Assembly (NCBI GenBank): GCA_028023455.1
Contig: JAQFVV010000231.1
Location: forward strand, 184,001 to 248,000
From: Epiperipatus broadwayi
Taxonomy: Eukaryota > Onychophora > Udeonychophora > Euonychophora > Peripatidae
Length of the DNA: 64,000 bases
Direction: 5' to 3'
Shown: piece after piece, positions 57,609 through 64,000 of the stretch
Layout of the letters: every line of letters starts with the position of its first letter
How positions within the stretch are numbered: the stretch's first letter is position 1
Notes under the pieces: generated by a model
The model's database searches: none
What the model was told of the DNA's origin: nothing
What the model saw: only the letters and a program-made list of their open reading frames with translations
Made by a program: the position numbers and the translations under genes

Positions 57609-59255
57609 TTCCTTTATATATGAGGCACTTCAAATATCCTTTGCCAAAAGCTTCCTTTACTGGATAAGATTCTGGGATAATAACTCAAAATTTTATTGGA
57701 ACACATATTAAAGGCATATTCCTTTAAAAGTGGTGGCACACAATTTAGCTGTTTATTCCTTGAAATGAATTTAGTCAGATATTCTAGAATTTCAATATTA
57801 CAAATTTTCTTAACTGAATTTTTTGTTTAAAAAAAATGCATTGTTTTTCTTTTTATATTTTAGTTTAACATATATCCATCACTGCTAATGAAATGGAGTA
57901 GAGAGCTGACCCTGTTTAGGCCAGATTCCTAGATAATGTCTCCTACCCTGTCATCCTTGGGTAGGTAGGTAGGTACAAAAATGGTAATTTTGGATGATCA
58001 TACACTACACTGACAATTTTATAAATTGACCTCTCATTTTAATTTTCTGGTATTAATAGGTTTTCTCCTATGATATCAAAGAATGCATCTCTCCTGGTAG
58101 TTGATTTCTAGGATGTCTCCACAGTACTGTAAATAATCAGATGAGATCCTATAGTTTTTTTCTCAGTGGGTGGGAATATGTATTCATTTTGAAATATAAA
58201 AGAAAATAATAATTGAAAAAATGTTTAACATCAATTTCTTATAAACAAATAAATGAAAATGCATTTATTCGCTAATTAACAAACCTTATTAAAGCAATGA
58301 ATATTTGTCATTAAACACTACTACATCTATAAAATTTTATTAATATTTTAACATCAATAATTTCATGAGGTTTTATATTCTATTATTTTAAAAACATTTA
58401 TTAAAACTAAACATTTAATTATCTAAGATTTCAGCAATTATTTTATTAATCCTTCTAATATATTTTTCTAATTTTGTGAATATTATTTACATACATGCTC
58501 GCACATTCACACATAAATGTGACAAAAATCTTATATATTTCTAATTACTAGCACTTTTTCTGATTTAATCGAGTTCATTTTGAATTTGTTGTAAATATTG
58601 TAATTTAGTAAAGTTTGATTCCTTATGATCTCACTCTTTATTTGCAAACACAATTCTACATGTACCTGGATTTATAGCTATCACTAAAACAATTCACTAA
58701 TTGTTTGTTAAATTGTTGTAAAAACATGCAATATTTCATATTTGAAAATATTCGAAAACTAACATTTGAAGTCTAAAAAAAAATAAAAACAATTATTCCC
58801 TTGCATACTGCCTTTATGGAAGATTACCCTTGGTTTTACATTGATCACTGAATCTTCTTATCTATTATGAAATATATAAGGAATATTTTTTTTTAATAAT
58901 TCATACTTTGTAGACCATTACAGCATTGGTACCAAAATATAATGCTACAATATATTGTAATACAATATTTGTAATGGATGTTTAGATGGAAATATTGAAT
59001 GTGTGGAATTATCTATTTAAATTAGCTTAATTAGAAAGCACTTAACCTAGGACAATTTTCCCAGACCAAGGGTTAAAGTAAATTGACATGCTGCCTCCAT
59101 CCAAAAGGGGGATCCTCTCTTAAATGTCACTCTAGATGTATATATAATGAAAATGGAATTAACTGTACCTTCCAATGAGTTATGCAACATCCTTTCAGTA
59201 TTTTTTGGTATTTTTGCTTAGTTTATTTATATAATTTTAAATGAGAGTGAATTTG

Positions 59256-59288
<33 letters not shown>

Positions 59289-60554
59289 GGTGGGTGTGTG
59301 TGTAAAATAATTACATAGAATCACCACTTAAATATTCAAAGGATCAAGGCCAAGTTTTAATTTCAACAACTTCCAAATATGAAATGAAAACTCAGTTTAT
59401 AAAGATAATAAATAATTATAATTCCGATTATATGTAACTCAAATGAAGTTTGTGATTGGAGATTGTTAAAACTAAGGCTCAACCTTAATCCTCTGAATAT
59501 TTAAATAGTGATTCTATATAATTAATTCGATACATATATGTAACCAGTAGATTGAATTCTCTCTTTCGTTTAAAATTACAAAAATAAGCTAAGCATAAAT
59601 ACCAATAAATGTTAAAGAACAGATGATATAACTGTCTTTTACTTAGTAGTTTATTTAAGTTACATAACTCAATGGAACATACAGTTAATTCTGTTTCAGT
59701 TACTTATACTCTGTGTATAATTATTTATTATTATATATATATTAAATTAGATATCTTCATATATTTTTAATTTAATAAGTAATAGAAATAAAGAAATAAT
59801 ATACATGTAAACAGAGATAATTTTACCATTTGATGTTGTCAAGAAACCTATTACTAACTGACTATTCTTAGACTAAACAAGTTTTCTCTATTAACCTCTG
59901 CACTATTTTTTTGTTATGGGTTTTAGTGAAAAACATATATTTACACCTTGTTTTGTATCTTAGGAATAATCACATACCCATTTACCAATCAATATTGGAT
60001 AATTAGATAGAAATAGTACAAGCAGACTGATTATACATAAAAAATCCTAAACATAATTAGAATTTGAAAAAAAAAAAAAACCACACATTTTATCAGACTT
60101 TATAATTTATACAAAAATCTGAAAACTAGTTAGTTACATAATAATAAAGTAATAAAGTTGCCATCTAGTGTCAATTGTCTGAAACAATGCTTGCTCAAAG
60201 AATTTTTGGGTATGTTAAAAAAACACAACTTTTTTTATTATGTTGATAACACATTTTATGTTTGAAAGTACTTTGGAAACTCTTTGAAGATGAAATCAAT
60301 AGATTATACAAAATGTCCTCTCACTATTAAGTTAAGGAACTTAACAGGTATAATAAAATGTTATGCAGGTTTGAGTTTTGATGGTGTTCAGTTGTATGTG
60401 CATGAAAGTTTTTATATACAAATAAAATTTTTCTGAAAATTTTTCATTCATAAAAATCATTTCAATCCCAGTAAACAAATTCTGGAATGATTTGAGGCAG
60501 AAGAAAAAAAATATAAACCATTACTAAATCAACTGTGAGTATAATATGAAAAAG
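57609..60554. other. AT-rich spacer, no gene seen
   Basis: 57895-58170 is somewhat GC-richer (GAGCTGACCCTGTTTAGGCC, CATCCTTGGGTAGGTAGGTA) and may be a repeat I do not recognise. 59040-59120 likewise (GACCAAGGGTTAAAG). The rest is plain. Confidence 0.45.
59255..59303 (+). repeat. (TA)n(TG)n microsatellite
   Basis: TATATATATATG followed by a TG run with a GGGTGGG interruption. Confidence 0.9.
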
Positions 60555-60567
60555 TGAATTAAGAATA

Positions 60568-60672
60568 CATCACATGATCACATTTCCTATACTAGCACAA
60601 GCCTTCTGGCATCCATTGATTACTCTGTTTAGCACAGGTGGCAATACTGTATGGAGAGTTTTGCTCTGTTTA
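60568..60672 (-). mobile_element. Foldback element F1, clean short insertion
   Basis: 105 bp between perfect 13-bp direct repeats TGAATTAAGAATA (60555-60567 and 60673-60685). It starts CATCACATGATCAC, then CCTATACTAGCACAAGCC, CATCCATTGATTACTC, and ends GTATGGAGAGTTTTGCTCTG. It lacks most of one hairpin arm, so it is a shortened member; the TCACATGA end is intact. The flanking duplications are the best in the window. Confidence 0.85.
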
Positions 60673-60685
60673 TGAATTAAGAATA

Positions 60686-61058
60686 GTTGAAGCAAATAAC
60701 ATTTATTAAAAGCGATCTTTTATAAAATATTATAATTTAATTTACAAGTGTCAAACTTTTCCCCTCCTACAACTTTGACATCAATCACTTCAGGTAAATA
60801 TATTAATAGTTATTAATACTTATTAATTAAGCTAGAGATTATCTCTAGCCCAGACATCAATTTTAAACCTCAATTAAAGATTAAAATATCTATTTTTTAA
60901 ATTATATCATAAGCACATGGAAAAGCTGAACTTCATTTCCCCTTTTCCATGAGTAATATCTTTTAAGATATATTTCAAATTTTTTCACCACCACATACTC
61001 TTATAGCATATAAATAAGAACATCATAAAAGTATTATATATATATGATTGCTCATGAA

Positions 61059-61091
<33 letters not shown>

Positions 61092-61186
61092 AAAGACAAT
61101 GGAGTGGAAGACATGGACCTGAGTGATGATGAATATTTATTGGCTTGCATGATGAACACCTTAAATATCTACAAGATTTGCTTCAT

Positions 61187-61192
<6 letters not shown>
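60686..61192. other. AT-rich spacer with TA and GA runs
   Basis: (TA)n and (GA)n around 61038-61092. No gene; the 63-codon frame at 61104 runs into the microsatellite and is an artefact of it. Confidence 0.6.

Positions 61193-61271
<79 letters not shown>
61193..61271 (+). repeat. (AAT)n microsatellite, about 26 units
   Basis: Uninterrupted AAT/ATA repeat. It directly abuts a foldback-type start (TCAAGTCATACATCACATGA) at 61271. Confidence 0.95.
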
Positions 61272-61450
61272 CAAGTCATACATCACATGACTTAATTTAA
61301 TAAGCTTGTATTACAAATGTAATATAATGAGCATGCTAATGGCTCTTAGCAAGCTTTTCTGAATATCCCTATACCCAAATGGGTTTCAAGCTGTGGCTAC
61401 TGTCAGCGAGGCACTAGGATGCTCAGATATTAGATCTAATGTCTGAATAT
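61272..61450 (+). repeat. Foldback element, partial copy
   Basis: CAAGTCATACATCACATGAC, AATAAGCTTGTATTAC, CTATACCCAAATGGGTTTCA, GCTGTGGCTACTGTCAGC and GAGGCACTAGGATGCTCAGA follow the F1/F2 order (TCACATGA end, AAGCTTGTAA, then a GTGGCC-TCAGTGAGG-like core). Only one arm is present. 61451-62105 shows no gene. Confidence 0.55.
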
Positions 61451-62105
61451 TAAGAATATAACTACTGGTTTATTAAGTAAATGAAATAATCTCCATCCAA
61501 AACACAACACAAAACATTTTTAGGGAAAAGAATGGATCATCTCATCTCTTTACCCCAATTTCTTTTGTAGAGGTTTATCGGAAAGACTTTGGAAAAAAAA
61601 AAACATGATTATTTTTAAATCAATCAAGCTATATTTAATTAAAATTGCTTTATAATATTTTAATTGACATTTGTGAAATGTTTCAACTTATATATTGTCA
61701 ATACCTACTCAAATAATAAAATATGTAAATATAAAATATTGATTAATATAAATATTTTGTAATAATAAACCAGTAATTAAGAGTATTAATCTCAATATAT
61801 TACATAATATTAACCACTCGGTCTATCGGTATATTTTACACATTAGCTGAGGTGATTTGATGCATACAAATGAATAAATAAAAAAACCCACAATACGTTA
61901 CCATTAAAAAAAACAACAACCATTTTTTATTTATTTGACTGCTAATGGCTCCGTTTGATTAATTACTGTTTATTTTGTGCAATAAACCAATCCTCATTAA
62001 TCTTTCGCTTAAACTCAGCTCATTGAAAAATGGTGATTTATTCCCTTTGTTTATATATATAATAAAATAGTAATAAATATAATGGTAATAATATATTATA
62101 AAGAA

Positions 62106-62323
62106 TATTATTACCTCAGAAGTACCTTCAGTTAAACATTTAAACTTCCTTAACTGTCGTTACAATTCAAATGTAGCGAAAGGAAACAAGTCATATTCCA
62201 TGATTCACCAATTTTAAGATAATGATATGACTTGATGACGTTTACTTCCGCTATATTTAAATTATAATGACAATTGAAGAAGATTAAGTGATCAAACGGA
62301 AGTGCTTCTGTGGATTATAATAC
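62106..62323. repeat. Hairpin repeat, about 218 bp
   Basis: The left arm (TTACCTCAGAAGTACCTTCA, TTAACTGTCGTTACAATTCA, GCGAAAGGAAACAAGTCATA) pairs with the right arm (TATGACTTGATGACGTTTAC, AATGACAATTGAAGAAG, CGGAAGTGCTTCTGTGGA). Loop about 45 bp. A half copy of this family lies at 27950. Confidence 0.75.
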
Positions 62324-62644
62324 TTTCTTATAATACATTATTACTGTTTTATTCATTATTATTTTTTACTACAATATTTATTATATGGACATTTTATTTT
62401 ATTTACATATATAAAGAGAGAGAAAGTCATGTGATGTGATGATAGCTGAAGGTAAATACTCTACACATTGACCAAGATTAATTTCCAAATAGTTTTCATA
62501 TTGGAAGCCAGAATATATGCATCAACATATAACATATTATAAGTCATAAACCTATATATAGAAACACACTTTTGTGGATAACATTAAATAAGGTTTGTTA
62601 AAAGTAAATGTTGCTCCTTTGTACGATTCAAATTAAAATACTTT

Positions 62645-63825
62645 GGTATTATTCCTGCTGTGATGTATTATTCTGGTGATGTTTTTATCCGATAATATTT
62701 ATTCAAAGTTTCCATTCATGTTGCCATGACAACCAAAATCCCTGCCATGACTAATCCATGTCAACTTTTGACATATGTACTCATCACTAAGTTGAAAAAC
62801 ATGCTGATCTGCAAGATTTTGTGCTCTCACTGACATTTTCAGTTTTACTAATTTTGTGCTATCATGTTTGGTGGCTCAAAATTAAGTTTGTGACTGTGCT
62901 ATGATTTATCTAAAGTTGATCATGACAATTGATGCCCATCAAATGATGCAAAGATCATCTTGAAATGATAGTCAAAATCATCATTGACTGGAATAACTAC
63001 CTATGAAAAGTGTGTGCATGGAGATTGTTATGCACAAAGAAATGAAATATTGGGAAATCCAGATAAAATTGTTGAAATTGATGAAAGCCTAGTTACCAAA
63101 TGTAAGAACCAGGTCAGCAGAATACTTCCAGAATAGTGGATATTTGGTGGATTTTGTAGGGAGATGGACAAATGCTTTATAGTCAAAATTAAAGATCGGT
63201 CAGCGATCACTCTCATACCTACTACATTTTTCAGTCTGCCATACTGACTCACATCATTTGTAAGTAATACTGTTTTTTTTCTTTAATTTAAAAATGCATT
63301 TAGAAGTAAATTTTGTGTTTTTAATTTCTTTTTGCTAAATGTTTATATACATTTATAAGTAAACGTTTTATATTTGTGTTTTTTTTTTTTAGAAAAAGAT
63401 ATTTAAAATATAATGTTAAACTTACTAAAATATAAGGGTAAACTTCCAGTTCATTATTTTTTATTTTTAGGTATTAAGGTATTACACATGGTTTATGATG
63501 GAGCAAAGTGCTGTACTATGCCAGGAATGAGAAGGATGGCTTTGATGGTATGTAGTGCCAGAATAATGGGACACAACTCATAAGTCCCTCTTTGCTATCA
63601 TAAATATAAATCTCCATTATTTTTTTACACTTAAAGTTTCATATTACACATGCTATGACATATTACTATTAGTGACGTATTATTCTAAGTTTGCAATATG
63701 TTTAAAACAATGTTCCACAGGATTTGTGGACAAATTTTATCGATTAAGCTTGCCTGCACATCTTTGGAGGCATTATTTAATCATATCACAAACTTAGAGT
63801 AATACATCACCAGAGTAATAATACC
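62645..63825 (+). mobile_element. Merlin-like DNA transposon, decayed
   Basis: The ends GGTATTATTCCTGCTGTGAT and, reversed, GGTATTATTACTCTGGTGAT form an imperfect inverted repeat of about 35 bp. Inside is a transposase remnant of the Merlin / IS1016-ISXO2 type. The element is about 1.18 kb, close to the small size of Merlin elements. AAATA follows the right end and also occurs in the left flank (AAATACTTT against AAATAACCC), a possible worn 8-9 bp duplication. Confidence 0.75.
62950..63260 (+). pseudogene. Merlin-like (ISXO2 superfamily) transposase remnant
   Basis: Plus strand: IIDWNNYL then a stop and KVCAW, then after a frame change GNPDKIVEIDESLVTK with the first catalytic Asp (codon 63080-63082), a stop at 63134, WIFGGFCREMDKCFIVK and DRSAITLIPT. 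This order (WNNYLREVC, VEIDES, WxFGGxxRExxKCFxVxV, DRSxxTLxP) is that of Merlin transposases, which use a DDE-type site to cut and join DNA. Several stops and frame changes make it inactive. The second catalytic region (SDCWKAY-like) may be the decayed stretch near 63500. A minus-strand frame at 63028-63252 is its antisense. Confidence 0.8.
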
Positions 63826-64000
63826 AAATAACCCAAATCAATAGCCTGAATTTTTAAAAAAGTTAAAATTTTGAACCCAGGTTAACTCACTTTCATAATT
63901 ATATAAATAAGACACCAGACCAGTTTTTGCAAATTTTAGAGACCTTAGTTTAATGCCAACATCAGACCACTCTATTTTTTTGAATATAAAGGTTAGTATC
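63826..64000. other. AT-rich end of window
   Basis: Nothing recognised. Confidence 0.5.

Noticed and set aside
61104-61295. Frame with a long Asn run
   Set aside because: The Asn run is the translation of the (AAT)n microsatellite.
1-64000. Bacterial, phage or plasmid origin
   Set aside because: There are no dense genes, operons or ribosome binding sites; LINE, SINE, hAT and Merlin elements and splice-like signals indicate a eukaryotic nuclear genome.

Overview
The window is a piece of AT-rich (roughly 70% A+T by eye) nuclear DNA from a eukaryote, most likely an invertebrate animal. The evidence is the mix of mobile elements: an RTE-type LINE with its 5' truncated relatives, a hAT transposon with a BED-finger type transposase, a Merlin-like DNA transposon, TA-flanked inverted-repeat transposons, tRNA-like SINEs, LTR-like elements and many foldback (hairpin) repeats. 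There are no operons, ribosome binding sites or bacterial genes. I cannot name the species. I found no intact host gene; this looks like intergenic or deep intronic DNA. Most short open frames are chance frames in repeats.

Layout. 1-5 kb: a small hAT-like nonautonomous element (748-1341), a very large hairpin (1346-2190) and further hairpins. 6.2-8.3 kb: LTR-like element copy A (minus strand), holding a GC-rich 90-codon orphan frame. 9.3-9.7 kb: decayed RTE tail. 10.7-16.5 kb: foldback elements, one nested in another, several flanked by direct repeats of 9-14 bp. 17.1-18.7 kb: LTR-like copy B. 20.8-24.1 kb: a nearly complete RTE LINE on the minus strand, whose endonuclease and reverse transcriptase parts are split by one frame change in an A9 run. 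24.4-29.2 kb: two copies of a TA-flanked inverted-repeat transposon, with a near-perfect 312-bp hairpin between them. 29.8-34.9 kb: tRNA-like SINEs and a decayed hAT transposon (30878-33806) that itself carries a foldback insertion. 37-46.5 kb: SINEs, direct repeats, a possible histone H3 remnant (39.5-39.9 kb), small hairpins and a 51-bp minisatellite. 47.2-49.4 kb: LTR-like copy C. 51-53.5 kb: more foldback elements and a tandem array derived from a SINE tail. 57.2-57.6 kb: truncated RTE. 60.5-63.8 kb: a clean foldback insertion, an (AAT)n microsatellite, a hairpin element and a Merlin-like transposon.

How the parts relate. The LINE is the only near-intact source of enzymes here. The foldback family is the most interesting part. 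Its copies are hairpins with two different outer ends. One end carries TCACATGA, and the best copies sit between direct repeats of variable length (9-14 bp). That pattern fits copying by a LINE-type machinery better than cut-and-paste. This is an inference from hand alignment and needs genome-wide comparison.
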